A DNA stretch of 64,000 bases from Jiangella mangrovi (GTDB taxonomy: Bacteria > Actinomycetota > Actinomycetes > Jiangellales > Jiangellaceae): positions 1,860,001 through 1,924,000 of the forward strand of contig NZ_JACHMM010000001.1 of assembly GCF_014204975.1 (NCBI RefSeq), in the 5' to 3' direction. Of this stretch, positions 9,719 to 19,450 are shown piece after piece. Within the stretch, counting starts at the first letter, position 1, and the number at the start of each line of letters is the position of its first letter. Below the pieces are notes generated by a model, which did no database searches, had not been told where the DNA came from, and saw only the letters and a program-made list of their open reading frames with translations. Both the position numbers and the translations under genes were made by a program.

Positions 9719-11919
9719 GGCTGCCCGGCCTCCGACCACTCGCCGCGATCACCGCACCCGTCGCCGTCGCCGCCGCGGCGCTGCTGGCACCCGGCGCCGC
9801 GGTCGCCGCTCCGGCGCGGGTCACGGCCGAGGCCAAGCCCGCCCCCAGCGAGGGCATGGCCGCCGAGAACGCGTTCACCGGGGTCAGCCCCAGTGTGCTG
9901 ACCCCCGCCGACGACACCCTCACCCTGAGCGGCACCATCCGCAACACCGGCGAGGTGCCGCTCGTCGACGTCCAGGTGCTGCCGCGGTTCAGCCGCGTGC
10001 CGCTGGAGCAGCGCACCGACGTCCGTCAGGTGGCCGCCGACCCCGAGGTGCGTCCCGGGCGGCGCTACGTCGAGGCGTTCGCCGAGGTCACCGACGTGCT
10101 CGAGCCCGGCGAGACCCGCACGTACGACCTCGACATCCCGGCCGAGCTGCTCGCCTTCGACCAGGCCGGCGTCTACGCGGTCGGGGTCGACGTCCGCGTC
10201 GACGGCCCCGACGGCGGCCCCCGGGTCACCGTCGCGACCACCCGGACCGTCGTGCCGTACGTCAGCCCCGAAGACCTCCCCTCCGTGCCGGTGGGCGTGC
10301 TGTGGCCGCTCGCCGCCCCGCGGCCCACCCTGACCCCCGACGGCACGCTCACCGACGACACGCTGGCCGAAGAGCTGGCGTCCGGCGGTCCGCTGTCGGA
10401 CCTGCTGGTGGGCGCCGCCGACGCGCCGGTCACCTGGGCCGTCGACCCCGACCTGCTGCGCACCGCCGGCCAGATGTCCGACGGCTACCAGGTCGCGTCG
10501 TCGTCCGGGCCTGTCGACGGACCGCAGGCCGGCGTCGATGCCGCCGGCGACTGGCTGGAGCTGTTCGACCTCACCACCCGCGACCACGACGTCTGGATGC
10601 TGCCGTACGCACTGCCCGACTTCGCGGCGTTCGAGCAGCACGACCCCGCCCTGGCCGCCGAGCTGGCCCAGGAGTCGCTGGCAGCCGCCGACACCGCGGG
10701 TCAGGGGCTGTCGCAGGCCACTACGGGCGTGGCCTGGCTCGACGGCGGCTCCGTCACCGAGAACGTGCTGACCACGCTCGCCGAGGCCGGCGCCCGGACC
10801 GTCGTGGTGCCGGGTGACGCCGTCGAGCCCGGCGACGCCGGTGCGCTCGGCGACCTCTCCGCGGGCGAGGACGGCCTGCGGACGGTGGCCGCCGGCACCG
10901 GGCTGAGCAGCGCCGTGGCCGACGCCGCCGCTGACGACGACCCCGCCGCGGGCGCCGCCGACCTGCGGCAGCGCTGGGTCGCCGAGACCGCCATGGTCGC
11001 GCTGGCCGCGGCTCGCGACGACACCGCTCCCCCGTTGATGGTCGCCGCCCCGCCGGTGCGCTGGCGCCCCGACGAGCGCGTGCTGCAGAGCGTCCTCGAC
11101 ACCTGGACCTCCACACCGTGGGTCGAGCCGGTCGGCCTCAGCGGCGCCGTCGAGGCCGAGGCGGCGCCGGAGGTTTCGCCGTCGCCCACCGAGGGCACGA
11201 CCATGCTGCCCGAAGCCAGTGTCGCCGCCACGGCCCAGCTGCGCGACGACGCCACGCAGTACAGCACGCTGCTGGCCGACCCCGAGGACGTGACCCCCGC
11301 GCTCACCCTGGCCACCCTGCGCTCGGCGTCGACCGGCTGGCGCTCCGACCCGGAGACCAGCGTCTCCTACGCGCGGGGCATCGCCAGGGAGCTCGCCGGG
11401 CGGCTGCAGCAGGTCAGCGTCAACGTCCCCGAGTCGGTCACGCTGTCCAGCAGGGCCGGCTCGTTCCCGCTCACCCTCACCAACGAGCTCGACGACCCCG
11501 TCAACGTGCGCGTCGAGGTCCAGTCCGACAACCCCGACCGCCTGCGCATCACCGAGGTGCCCCGGCAGGAGATGGCGGCCGGCGAGCAGGTCCTGGTCGA
11601 GATCACCGCCGAGGCCGCCGCCAACGGCCGGGTGCCCATCGAGGTGCAGCTGACCACCGACGACGGCCGGCCCATCGGCCCCGCCGTGCCCACCGTCGTC
11701 AACGCCACCGAGTACGGCACCATCGGCTGGCTCATCGTGGGCGCCGCGGGCGCGCTGTTCGCCGCCGCCATCGCCCGGCGCATGCTGCGCAGCCGGCGGC
11801 AGCAGCCCCGGGGCCGCCGCCGCGGCGTCGCGCCCGACGAGCCGCCGGGCCTCCCCGCCGAGGCCGCGCTCCCCGACCTGCCCGCGGAGGCGAGGCCGAC
11901 CCAGGAGGCCGCGCGGTGA
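9715..11919 (+). CDS. DUF6049-type exported membrane protein, MurJ-operon partner
   Basis: A 734-residue protein equivalent in position to the conserved gene between mutT4 and mviN in mycobacteria. A Sec signal peptide spans residues 1-31 (ends AVAAPA), then a large extracellular region with beta-rich segments ([14 protein letters not shown] near the N-terminus), a central part containing WAVDPDLL and [10 protein letters not shown], and one TM close to the C-terminus ([18 protein letters not shown]) followed by a basic, proline-rich cytosolic tail. Function unproven; the tight overlap with murJ (GTGA) suggests a role in lipid II export or wall assembly. Confidence 0.85.
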   Translation: MRLPGLRPLAAITAPVAVAAAALLAPGAAVAAPARVTAEAKPAPSEGMAAENAFTGVSPSVLTPADDTLTLSGTIRNTGEVPLVDVQVLPRFSRVPLEQRTDVRQVAADPEVRPGRRYVEAFAEVTDVLEPGETRTYDLDIPAELLAFDQAGVYAVGVDVRVDGPDGGPRVTVATTRTVVPYVSPEDLPSVPVGVLWPLAAPRPTLTPDGTLTDDTLAEELASGGPLSDLLVGAADAPVTWAVDPDLLRTAGQMSDGYQVASSSGPVDGPQAGVDAAGDWLELFDLTTRDHDVWMLPYALPDFAAFEQHDPALAAELAQESLAAADTAGQGLSQATTGVAWLDGGSVTENVLTTLAEAGARTVVVPGDAVEPGDAGALGDLSAGEDGLRTVAAGTGLSSAVADAAADDDPAAGAADLRQRWVAETAMVALAAARDDTAPPLMVAAPPVRWRPDERVLQSVLDTWTSTPWVEPVGLSGAVEAEAAPEVSPSPTEGTTMLPEASVAATAQLRDDATQYSTLLADPEDVTPALTLATLRSASTGWRSDPETSVSYARGIARELAGRLQQVSVNVPESVTLSSRAGSFPLTLTNELDDPVNVRVEVQSDNPDRLRITEVPRQEMAAGEQVLVEITAEAAANGRVPIEVQLTTDDGRPIGPAVPTVVNATEYGTIGWLIVGAAGALFAAAIARRMLRSRRQQPRGRRRGVAPDEPPGLPAEAALPDLPAEARPTQEAAR

Positions 11920-14900
11920 CCGCGACGCAAGAGCCGCCCCGCAGCTCCGGGCTGCTGGGCTCCAGCGCCATCATGGCCGCCGGGACCGTGGTCTCGCGGC
12001 TCACCGGTTTCGCGCGCGCGGCGGTCATCGCGGCGGCCATCGGCCTGACGGCGGCCACGGCCGACGTGTTCAACGTGCCGAACGTGCTGCCGAACATGAT
12101 CTACATCCTGGTCGGCGGCGGCGTGCTCAACTCCGTCCTGGTCCCGGTGCTGGTCCGTGCCATCAAGAACGACGCCGACGGCGGCCAGGCGTTCTCGCAA
12201 CGGCTGTTCAGCCTGGCGGTGACGGTGCTCGGGCTGGCCACGCTGCTGGCGGTGCTGGCCGCGCCCTGGCTGATGCAGCTGATCGTCGACGACCGCTTCC
12301 TGCAGCCGGACATGCGGCCGTACTTCGACAACATGGTCATGTTCGCCCGGTTCTGCCTGCCGCAGATCTTCTTCTACGGGCTGTACGTGCTCATCGGCCA
12401 GATGCTCAACGCCAAGGGCCGGTTCGGCCCCATGATGTGGTCGCCGATCCTCAACAACCTCGTCGCCATCGCCGTGTTCGGCGTCTTCCTCGTCGTCTAC
12501 GGCACCCAGGGGTTCGAGCCGTTCACCACCACCCAGACGCTCCTGCTGGGGGTCGGCTCCACGCTCGGCGTCGTGGCCCAGGCCGTCATCCTGATCCCGG
12601 TGCTTCGCAAGACCGGGTTCTCACTCCGCTTCCGCACCGACTGGCGCGGCCAGGGGCTGGGCGAGTCCGTGCGGCTGGGGCTGTGGACCGTCGCGTTCGT
12701 GGTGGTCAACCAGCTGGCCTACCTGGTCGTGGTGAAGGTCGCGTCGGGCGCCAGCAGCGTCAGCGCGGGCGACGCCGGGGCCGGCTACTCGGTGTACGCC
12801 AACGCCATGCTGATCATGATGGTGCCGCACTCCATCATCACGGTGTCACTGGCGACGGCGCTGCTGCCGCGGCTGTCCGACCTCGCCTCCGACGGCCACC
12901 TCGACGAGGTCCGCGAGAAGCTGGTCGCGGCGCTGCGCATGTGCCTGGCGGTCATCATCCCGCTGGGTGCCCTCATGGCGGCGCTGGCGTTCCCGCTGAC
13001 GGCGATGATCTTCGACTACGGCTCGGCCGGCGGGCAGACCGGACGGCTCGCGCTGACGCTGGTCCTGCTGATGCCGGGCCTGGTCGGGTTCACGGTCCAC
13101 TACCTAGTCCTGCGCGGCTTCTACGCGATGCAGGACACCAAGACGCCGTTCTACACCCAGATCTGGGTGTCGGCGGTGATCATGATCGGCGCCGTCGGGG
13201 TCGCCGTCGCCGCGCCGGGCGCCCAGTACGTCACCATGGCGCTGGCCGGCGGCTACAGCCTCGCCTACATCGTCGGCGCCACCGTCGGCGCCGTACGGCT
13301 GCAGCAGCGCATCGGCACGCTCGGTGGCGGCCAGCTGGTCCAGCACGTCATCCGGCTGCTCATCCACTCCGCCATCGCCGCCGCGCTGGCCTGGCTGGTG
13401 TGGCGCGGCTGGACCGGACTCGGCGTCAGCGACGCGCTGCCCTCGCTGCTGGCCCGCATGATCGAGCTGTTCCTCGGCGGCACGGTGGGCGTCGTCACGT
13501 TCGTCGGCCTCGCCTACGCGTTCCGTGTGGCCGAGGTGCGCAGCGCCGTCGCCATGGTGCTGGCCCGCGTACGCGGCCGCGGACGGCCGGCCGGCGCCGT
13601 CGACCCCGGCGACCTCCTCGAGGACACCGCCGAGTACCACATCCCGATCGAGACCGGCACGCTCAGCATCTTCCGCCGCCCGGTCGACCCCGACATGACG
13701 TCGGAGTTCTTCCTCGACGAGACCCTGCCCGGCGTGCCGAGCTTCTTCGACACCCACGCCGGCGGCTACCGCGACCGCGCCGGCGTCGGCGGTGCGGCCG
13801 CTCTCGGGCTCGACGCGGTCCGCGACGGCGCGCGCGTGGTCCAGCCGCTGCCGGGCACCCGGCCGGGGGCGCCGCCCGAGGCCGCCGTCGCGCACCGCGG
13901 GCCCGGTCCGGGCGTGCGACGCACGGTCGCCGGGCGCTACCGGTTCGAGCGGCTGCTCGAGGACGCCGACGGCGTGCAGTCCTGGCAGGCGGTCGACGAC
14001 GTCCTGCGGCGGGCCGTGTTCGTCCAGGCCATCTCGCTCGACGACCTGCGGGCGCCCGGCTTCGCCACCGCGGCGCGCGTCTCGTCCACCGTCTCCGATC
14101 CCCGGTTCCTGCGCATCCTCGACGTCGGCACCGACGAGGTCGCCTACGTCGTGCGCGAGTGGACCCCCGGGCAGAGCCTGGCGGCGCTGCTGGCCGGCGG
14201 TGCGTTCCACCCGGAGCAGGCGGCCGCCGTCGGGCGCGAGGTGGCCGAGGCGATGTCCACGGCGCACGCCCAGGGGCTGGCGCACCGGCACCTCGACCCC
14301 ACGCTGGTGTTCGTCACGGCCGACGGCTCGGTGAAGATCGCCGGGCTCGAGACGGAGTTCGCGCTGCGCGGGCCGGCCCAGACGCCGTGCGCCCCCACCG
14401 ACCCGTCCCACCCGAGCCCGGCCGAGCTCGACGCCATCGGCATCGGCTGCGTCCTCTACGCCGCGCTGACGGCGCGCTGGCCCATCGGCACGCCCGGCGG
14501 GCTGGCGCCCGCGCCGCTCATCGACGGCCGGCTCGCGTCGCCGCGGCAGGTCCGCCCCGGCGTGCCGCGACTCCTCGACGCCGTCGCCGACCGCTCCATC
14601 GGGCACGCCCGGCGTCACCACGCGACACCGCTGGTCACTCCGCTGGCCGTGGCCACCGAGCTGGCGAACGGCTCGCGCAACCACCACCGCGCCGTGGTGG
14701 CCGACGAAGCCGTGGTCGCAGCGCCGCCGGCCCTGCTCGAGGAGCCGGGCACCCCGCCGCCGGCCAGCCGCGTCGAGGCACTGCGGGAACGGCGCAAGTC
14801 CGGCCGCACGGCCCGGCTGCTCGGCGTCATGGCGGCCATGCTGCTGCTGGTCGGCGCCACGCTGGTGGGCCTGCAGCTGCTGCTCGGCGCCATCGACGAC

Positions 14901-15434
14901 GCCGGCGACGACGACCCCGTGCCCACGACCAGCGCCACCGACGGCGCCACCACGCCGTCCGAGGACACACCGGCGGCCGACCCGACGCCCGTCCAGCTGG
15001 CCGGCGCCGACGACTTCGACCCCCTCGGCAACGGCGAGGAGAACCCGAGCGACGTCGAGAACGTCTTCGACGGCGACCCCGAGACCACCTGGGAGACCGT
15101 CAACTACTACGACCCGCTCGAGGACCAGAAGGACGGCGTCGGCATCTACCTCGACCTCGGGCAGGTCGCCTCGGTGCGCGAGGTCCGGCTGACACTGCTC
15201 AACGCCGGCGCGAACGTCGAGCTGCGGGCCGCCCCCGAGGACGCCACCCAGGCACCCGGCGATCTCGACGACTGGACCGCCATCGACACCGTCGAGGACG
15301 CCGAGCAGAATGTCACGCGCACGCTCGACGAGCCCGTGAGCACGCGCTATCTCCTCGTGTGGTTCACTCAGTTGCCTCGGTTGGACGATGGCAACTACCG
15401 AAGCGGCATAGCCGAAGCGGAGGTACTGGGGTGA
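11916..15434 (+). CDS. murJ: MurJ lipid II flippase fused to pseudokinase and extracellular discoidin-like domain
   Basis: A 1172-residue actinobacterial MurJ/MviN. Residues 1-540 form the multi-TM flippase (AGTVVSRLTGFARAAVIAAA, NVPNVLPNMIYILVGGG). About 665-900 is a kinase fold: the HRD triad reads HRHLDP (790-795) and the DFG position reads GLE, so it is a pseudokinase, as in the M. tuberculosis protein, which PknB phosphorylates and FhaA binds. A TM follows at about 963-992. Residues 1028-1172 are an F5/8-type-C-like outside domain (FDGDPETTWETVNYY, IYLDLGQ). It moves lipid II across the membrane for peptidoglycan synthesis. The GTG overlaps the previous stop. Confidence 0.93.
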   Translation: MTATQEPPRSSGLLGSSAIMAAGTVVSRLTGFARAAVIAAAIGLTAATADVFNVPNVLPNMIYILVGGGVLNSVLVPVLVRAIKNDADGGQAFSQRLFSLAVTVLGLATLLAVLAAPWLMQLIVDDRFLQPDMRPYFDNMVMFARFCLPQIFFYGLYVLIGQMLNAKGRFGPMMWSPILNNLVAIAVFGVFLVVYGTQGFEPFTTTQTLLLGVGSTLGVVAQAVILIPVLRKTGFSLRFRTDWRGQGLGESVRLGLWTVAFVVVNQLAYLVVVKVASGASSVSAGDAGAGYSVYANAMLIMMVPHSIITVSLATALLPRLSDLASDGHLDEVREKLVAALRMCLAVIIPLGALMAALAFPLTAMIFDYGSAGGQTGRLALTLVLLMPGLVGFTVHYLVLRGFYAMQDTKTPFYTQIWVSAVIMIGAVGVAVAAPGAQYVTMALAGGYSLAYIVGATVGAVRLQQRIGTLGGGQLVQHVIRLLIHSAIAAALAWLVWRGWTGLGVSDALPSLLARMIELFLGGTVGVVTFVGLAYAFRVAEVRSAVAMVLARVRGRGRPAGAVDPGDLLEDTAEYHIPIETGTLSIFRRPVDPDMTSEFFLDETLPGVPSFFDTHAGGYRDRAGVGGAAALGLDAVRDGARVVQPLPGTRPGAPPEAAVAHRGPGPGVRRTVAGRYRFERLLEDADGVQSWQAVDDVLRRAVFVQAISLDDLRAPGFATAARVSSTVSDPRFLRILDVGTDEVAYVVREWTPGQSLAALLAGGAFHPEQAAAVGREVAEAMSTAHAQGLAHRHLDPTLVFVTADGSVKIAGLETEFALRGPAQTPCAPTDPSHPSPAELDAIGIGCVLYAALTARWPIGTPGGLAPAPLIDGRLASPRQVRPGVPRLLDAVADRSIGHARRHHATPLVTPLAVATELANGSRNHHRAVVADEAVVAAPPALLEEPGTPPPASRVEALRERRKSGRTARLLGVMAAMLLLVGATLVGLQLLLGAIDDAGDDDPVPTTSATDGATTPSEDTPAADPTPVQLAGADDFDPLGNGEENPSDVENVFDGDPETTWETVNYYDPLEDQKDGVGIYLDLGQVASVREVRLTLLNAGANVELRAAPEDATQAPGDLDDWTAIDTVEDAEQNVTRTLDEPVSTRYLLVWFTQLPRLDDGNYRSGIAEAEVLG

Positions 15435-16096
15435 CGCAGCCCTCGCCCGGTCCCCGGGTGCCTGACGAGGAGCTCCTGCGCCGGCACGTCGACGGCGATC
15501 CCGACGCCTTCGGCGAGCTGGTCACACGACACCAGGACCGCATGTGGGCGGTCGCGCTGCGCACGCTCGGCGACCCCCACGACGCCGCCGACGCGCTGCA
15601 GGACGCCATGATCAACGCGTTCCGCCGGGCGGGGTCGTTCCGGTCCGAGTCCGCCGTCACCACGTGGCTGCACCGCATCGTCGTCAACGCCTGCCTCGAC
15701 CGCGTCCGGCACGCCGCGGCCCGCCCGGCCGACCCCGTCGCGTTCGACGGCACCGAGATCCCGGGCGTCGCGCCGGCCACCGAGCCGTCCGCCGATCCCG
15801 CCGAGCGGACCGCCCTGCGCGTCGACCTCGAGCAGGCGCTCGCCTCGCTCCCCGCCGAACAGCGGCTCCCGCTGGTCCTCGTCGACGTCGAGGGCTACCC
15901 CGTCGCCGAGGCGGCCGAGATGCTGGGGCTCCCGGTCGGCACGGTCAAGAGCCGCTGCGCGCGGGCCAGGGCCAAGCTGGTCCCGCTGCTGGCCCCCGGT
16001 CGGCTGAGCACCACGGGCAACGCCACCGGGAACCAAGGACCCGGTGGCGACGTCCCATTTGGGACGTCGCGTGGAAAGGGAGGTGAGCATCGGTGA
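15431..16096 (+). CDS. sigM: ECF RNA polymerase sigma factor, SigM type
   Basis: A 221-residue ECF sigma factor. Region 2: ELVTRHQDRMWAVALRTLGD and DALQDAMINAFRRAGSF. Region 4: LPAEQRLPLVLVDVEGY, then EAAEMLGLPVGTVKSR, the recognition helix. The C-terminal 30 residues are a Gly-rich extra tail. The GTG start overlaps the murJ stop and the stop overlaps the anti-sigma start, so murJ, sigma and anti-sigma are co-translated. SigM is the mycobacterial name for the gene in this position; the regulon here is unknown. Confidence 0.92.
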   Translation: MTQPSPGPRVPDEELLRRHVDGDPDAFGELVTRHQDRMWAVALRTLGDPHDAADALQDAMINAFRRAGSFRSESAVTTWLHRIVVNACLDRVRHAAARPADPVAFDGTEIPGVAPATEPSADPAERTALRVDLEQALASLPAEQRLPLVLVDVEGYPVAEAAEMLGLPVGTVKSRCARARAKLVPLLAPGRLSTTGNATGNQGPGGDVPFGTSRGKGGEHR

Positions 16097-16914
16097 GCGG
16101 TACCGAGGCCCATCCGCCTACCCATGTGCTGGCCGAACTGGCCGAAGGCGTCCTCGACGACGCGCAGGCGCGCGAGGTCCGCGCCCATGTCGACCAGTGC
16201 CTCGACTGCCAGGCCTCCATCGACGAGCTGGCCCGGGTCACCGTCTCGCTGGGCGCCCTGCCGGCCGAGCTTCCCATCCCCGAGTTCGTCGCCGCGCGCA
16301 TCTCGCACGCGCTGGCCGCTGAGCAGGCGGGCGGCGGCACCACGACGGCCGCGTCGGCCGTGGGAGCACCAGGGCCCGAGGGCGGCACCGTCGCCTGGTT
16401 CCGGCGCCGGCTCCCCCAGGGCCTCGCGGCGGCCGCCAGTGTCGCCGTCGTCGGCTTGGCCGGATACGTCGTCGTCAGCGGCGGCACCGGCGGTGGGAAC
16501 GACAGCGCCGGTGACGGCGGCGCCGAGGTCGCCGCGGGGGCGGCGCCGAGCGACAGCAGCAGCATCGACTCGCAGCGGGCCGGGCCGTCGGTGCGGCCCT
16601 ACACCGCGTCGGGCGACAGCTTCTCGACCACACTCCCGGATGCGGCCCAGGAAGAGGACAGCGACGTCGACACCGCCGAGCTGACGGCCGCCGTCGCGAC
16701 CGTGGTCCAGCAGCAGTCGGCCGCCCGCCTGGGCTGCGGCCAGAACCTCGCCGACGAGCAGAGCCTTCCGCTGGTCGGCTCGGCCACCGATTTCGCCGGT
16801 GTGGTCGTGGTCCTCGACGCCGGCAACGAGTACGAGGGCTGGCTCGTGCCCACGTGCAACTCGGTCTCCACGGAGGAGATCGTCGACCACGTTCTGGTGC
16901 CGAAGCCGGAGTAG
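16093..16914 (+). CDS. Membrane anti-sigma factor with zinc-binding HxxxCxxC motif
   Basis: A 273-residue ZAS-type anti-sigma factor. The cytosolic N-terminus carries HVDQCLDC (residues 36-43), the HxxxCxxC signature. One TM lies at about 115-135 (AAAASVAVVGLAGYVVV). The rest is a Gly/Ser linker and an extracellular domain with Cys in LGCGQN and PTCNSV. It would hold the SigM-type sigma factor at the membrane; overlap with sigM guarantees coupled expression. It corresponds to RsmA/Rv3912 by position. Confidence 0.88.
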   Translation: MSGTEAHPPTHVLAELAEGVLDDAQAREVRAHVDQCLDCQASIDELARVTVSLGALPAELPIPEFVAARISHALAAEQAGGGTTTAASAVGAPGPEGGTVAWFRRRLPQGLAAAASVAVVGLAGYVVVSGGTGGGNDSAGDGGAEVAAGAAPSDSSSIDSQRAGPSVRPYTASGDSFSTTLPDAAQEEDSDVDTAELTAAVATVVQQQSAARLGCGQNLADEQSLPLVGSATDFAGVVVVLDAGNEYEGWLVPTCNSVSTEEIVDHVLVPKPE

Positions 16915-16934
16915 CACCCGGCAACCACCCCGCC

Positions 16935-16962
16935 GGGAATGCCGACCGCCTAGGATCCGTTG
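16935..16962 (+). promoter_or_regulatory. Sigma-R-type promoter of trxBA
   Basis: GGGAAT (16935-16940), 18 bases, then GTTG (16959-16962). This matches the streptomycete sigma-R thiol-stress consensus GGGAAT-N18-GTT exactly. trxBA is a classical sigma-R target in Streptomyces, so thiol-stress induction of this operon is likely. Confidence 0.75.
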
Positions 16963-17000
16963 GGGCAGATGAACCAACGAGACGCTAGGAAGGCACAGGC

Positions 17001-17969
17001 GTGACAGACATCCGTGACCTGATCATCATCGGTTCCGGGCCGGCCGGGTACACGGCCGCTGTGTACGCTGCCCGGGCGCGGCTCGAGCCGCTGCTCCTCG
17101 AGGGCGAGGTCAGCTGGGGCGGCGCTCTCATGAACACCACCGAGGTCGAGAACTACCCCGGCTTCCGCGACGGCATCATCGGCCCGGCGCTCATGGACGA
17201 GATGCGCGCCCAGGCCGAGCGGTTCGGCGCCGAGATCCTCACCCGCGACGCCATCGAGGTCGACCTCACCGGTGATGTGAAGTCCGTCACCGACAGCGAG
17301 GGCACCGTGCACCGCGCCCGCGCCGTCATCATCGCCACCGGCTCCGGCTACCGCGAGCTCGGCCTGACGAACGAGAAGCGGCTCTCCGGGCACGGTGTGT
17401 CGTGGTGTGCCACCTGTGACGGGTTCTTCTTCCGCGAACAGGACATCGCCGTGGTCGGCGGTGGCGACTCCGCCATGGAGGAGGCCACGTTCCTGACCCG
17501 GTTCGCGCGCAAGGTCTACGTCATCCACCGCCGCGACTCCCTCCGGGCCTCCAAGGTCATGCAGGAGCGGGCGCTCGCGAACGAGAAGATCGAGTTCCTG
17601 TGGAACACCGAGGTCCTCGACGTCATGGGCGACGAGAAGGTCAGCGGGCTGCGGCTGCGCGACACCGTCACCGGCGCCGAGCGTGAGCTCCCCGTCACCG
17701 GGCTGTTCATCGCCATCGGCCACGATCCTCGCTCCGAGCTGTTCAAGGGTCAGGTCCGCCTCGACGAAGAGGGCTACGTCCTCGTCGACGCCCCGTCCAC
17801 CCGGACCGAGATCGCCGGTGTGTTCGCCGCCGGCGACGTCGTCGACCACACCTACCGGCAGGCCGTCACGGCGGCCGGCACCGGCTGCCAGGCCGCGCTC
17901 GACGCCGAGCGGTACCTCGCCGAGCTCGACGACGCCCGCGCCACCAAGCCCGAGCTCGTCGTCTCCTGA
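17001..17969 (+). CDS. trxB: Thioredoxin-disulfide reductase
   Basis: A 322-residue low-molecular-weight FAD/NADPH thioredoxin reductase. FAD-binding GSGPAG lies at residues 11-16, the redox motif CATC at C136 and C139, NADPH-binding [10 protein letters not shown] next, and a C-terminal FAD motif GVFAAGDV. It reduces the thioredoxin encoded 49 bases downstream. A strong AGGA stands before the GTG start. Full length for the family. Confidence 0.96.
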   Translation: MTDIRDLIIIGSGPAGYTAAVYAARARLEPLLLEGEVSWGGALMNTTEVENYPGFRDGIIGPALMDEMRAQAERFGAEILTRDAIEVDLTGDVKSVTDSEGTVHRARAVIIATGSGYRELGLTNEKRLSGHGVSWCATCDGFFFREQDIAVVGGGDSAMEEATFLTRFARKVYVIHRRDSLRASKVMQERALANEKIEFLWNTEVLDVMGDEKVSGLRLRDTVTGAERELPVTGLFIAIGHDPRSELFKGQVRLDEEGYVLVDAPSTRTEIAGVFAAGDVVDHTYRQAVTAAGTGCQAALDAERYLAELDDARATKPELVVS

Positions 17970-18018
17970 CGACCCGAGCTCCGTCACCAGAGAAGCGCCC
18001 ACCATCAAGGAGTCCCAC

Positions 18019-18342
18019 ATGGGCAACATCCAGCACGTCACCAGCGCCGACTTCGACCAGAAGGTACTCCAGAGCGACAAGCCCGTCCTCGTCGACTTCT
18101 GGGCCGAGTGGTGCGGGCCGTGCCGCATGATCGCCCCGGTGCTCGAGGAGATCGCGAACTCGCAGGACAAGCTCGAGATCGTCAAGCTGAACGTCGACGA
18201 GAACCCCGAGATCGCCGCCAGTTATCGCATCACCTCGATCCCGGCCCTCAACGTCTACTCGGGCGGTCAGGTCGTGAAGCAGATCGTCGGCGCGAAGCCG
18301 AAGGCCGCTCTCCTCAACGACCTCGCCGACTACGTGGGCTGA
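18019..18342 (+). CDS. trxA: Thioredoxin
   Basis: A 107-residue thioredoxin: active site WCGPC at residues 31-35, FWAEW before it, and cis-Pro segment TSIPALNVY. The ATG at 18019 has AAGGAG at 18007-18012. It provides cytosolic dithiol reducing power together with trxB. It is the last gene of the conserved block; the next core gene, cwlM, is more than 36 kb away. Confidence 0.96.
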   Translation: MGNIQHVTSADFDQKVLQSDKPVLVDFWAEWCGPCRMIAPVLEEIANSQDKLEIVKLNVDENPEIAASYRITSIPALNVYSGGQVVKQIVGAKPKAALLNDLADYVG

Positions 18343-18386
18343 CGCCCTCGGGCCATCAGACGGCACGCGCAACGGCCGCAACCGGC

Positions 18387-18420
18387 GCCCGCCGGCGGAC
18401 GATTCGTCCGCCCGGCGGGC
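18387..18420 (+). terminator. Terminator hairpin after trxA
   Basis: A GC-rich hairpin about 45 bases after the trxA stop: GCCCGCCGG followed by CGGACG, a tiny loop ATT, CGTCCG, then the complement with one bulged G. The stem of about 15 pairs is highly stable. Confidence 0.7.
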
Positions 18421-18727
18421 GTCGTCGTCTGTGGGGTCGTTCCGAGCGGCATCGGCCGATCGGCGGACCTACTCATCCGTCCGGACGAAAAATCATTCGG
18501 ACATAACCGTCACAATCGCCGTAAAAAGACGTTGTAGCGCGTACTAGCTTGCTCCGGACCTCTTGCCTCGGGGACCGAAACCGACATTGAATGTCGTATC
18601 CGCAGAAACGAGCCGCTCCGTTTGCCGAGTCCTCAGTTCTCCCGGATCATCTCGTCACGGAAGTCCTTGCTAGGACACCTACCGTGTCAGTGACCGGGGC
18701 TCCTGGGACGTCAGGCGAGAGGTGTAC
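18421..18727. other. Intergenic stretch, visibly lower in GC than surroundings
   Basis: About 300 bases without a convincing gene. It contains A-rich runs (GAAAAATCATT near 18487, GTAAAAAGACG near 18520) that stand out in this GC-rich sequence. It marks the left edge of the accessory block. No tRNA, integrase or direct repeat was recognised. Confidence 0.5.
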
Positions 18728-19216
18728 ATGGAATACAGAGACGATTTGGTGAACGCCGAGAACGCCGCCGTCGAGGCCTACACCTCGATGGCGGTGCGGC
18801 AGACCAAGCTGTTGCTGCTCGGCATAGGCACGATGATCGCCTCGATCGTGGCGATCATCCTGGCCGCGCTGGCGACGCTCGCCGACCTGGCGGGCATCGC
18901 CGACCTGCACGCGGCCTTCATCCCCGTGGCGGTCGTCGGCCTCGCCTGTGGCGGCGTCGACTTCATCGCCCGCCGCCGCGACAACGACTACGTCGCCGGG
19001 TGGGCCACGGTGGTCGGCCAGGGCGCACTGACGGGTGCGGGAGCCATTGCTCTGCTCGGATGGTTCTCGGCGGACCTCTGGGTGCTCGGAGTTGGCCTTG
19101 CCATCGGAATGGTAACCAGTTCGATCTTGGTCAAGTATCCCGAATGGGAAACCGAAGCGGAAATGCTCGAACGATTCGTCCGAGTTCCCGATGACGGTGA
19201 GAACGATTTCTTCTGA
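18728..19216 (+). CDS. Small four-helix membrane protein, unknown
   Basis: A 162-residue protein with four predicted TM helices (about 26-50, 60-80, 90-115 and 118-137), a short acidic N-terminus and an acidic C-terminal tail (EWETEAEML, ending DDGENDFF). The ATG at 18728 was preferred to GTG 18722 because AGAGG sits 5-6 bases before it. The last third uses more A/T codons than its neighbours, like the gap before it, which fits horizontal acquisition. No family recognised. Confidence 0.7.
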   Translation: MEYRDDLVNAENAAVEAYTSMAVRQTKLLLLGIGTMIASIVAIILAALATLADLAGIADLHAAFIPVAVVGLACGGVDFIARRRDNDYVAGWATVVGQGALTGAGAIALLGWFSADLWVLGVGLAIGMVTSSILVKYPEWETEAEMLERFVRVPDDGENDFF

Positions 19217-19250
19217 ACCTCGCCCGTTCGGTTGACCCCGGAGCACCATT

Positions 19251-19278
19251 GCCGGCCGACACCCCGGAGTCGGCCGGC
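19251..19278 (+). terminator. Terminator-like hairpin
   Basis: GCCGGCCGAC (19251-19260), an 8-base loop, and the perfect complement GTCGGCCGGC (19269-19278), 34 bases after the small membrane gene. It separates that gene from the FtsK-like module. Confidence 0.65.
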
Positions 19279-19387
19279 CGCGTCATGCCCCGCCCCGCCC
19301 CGCATCGCGCCCCCCGTCGCCGACGCCACGCTGACGCCGTCGCCGCCCGCGGTTGATCCGCCCGGCACAGAAGCTCCGCCCTTCCCG

Positions 19388-19416
19388 GTCACAAACCGGC
19401 CATCCCGCGCACTTTC
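19388..19416 (+). promoter_or_regulatory. Shared promoter-like element, copy 1 (before FtsK-like gene)
   Basis: GTCACA (19388-19393), 18 bases, CTTTC (19412-19416), followed by GTAGG. The start codon lies 34 bases downstream. The -10-like half differs from the other copies at one or two positions but keeps C-x-T-x-C. Confidence 0.65.
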
Positions 19417-19450
19417 GTAGGGGACAGGCACCTCGACAGGAAGGGCAGGC

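Noticed and set aside
11118-11915. Extended upstream start for murJ
   Set aside because: The extension overlaps the DUF6049 gene and is Arg-rich shadow; the GTG at 11916 overlaps the previous stop as in a coupled operon.
18509-18537. GTCACA-N18-TGTAG in the gap after trxA
   Set aside because: The -10-like half keeps only T and A of the shared pattern and the nearest start is about 190 bases away.
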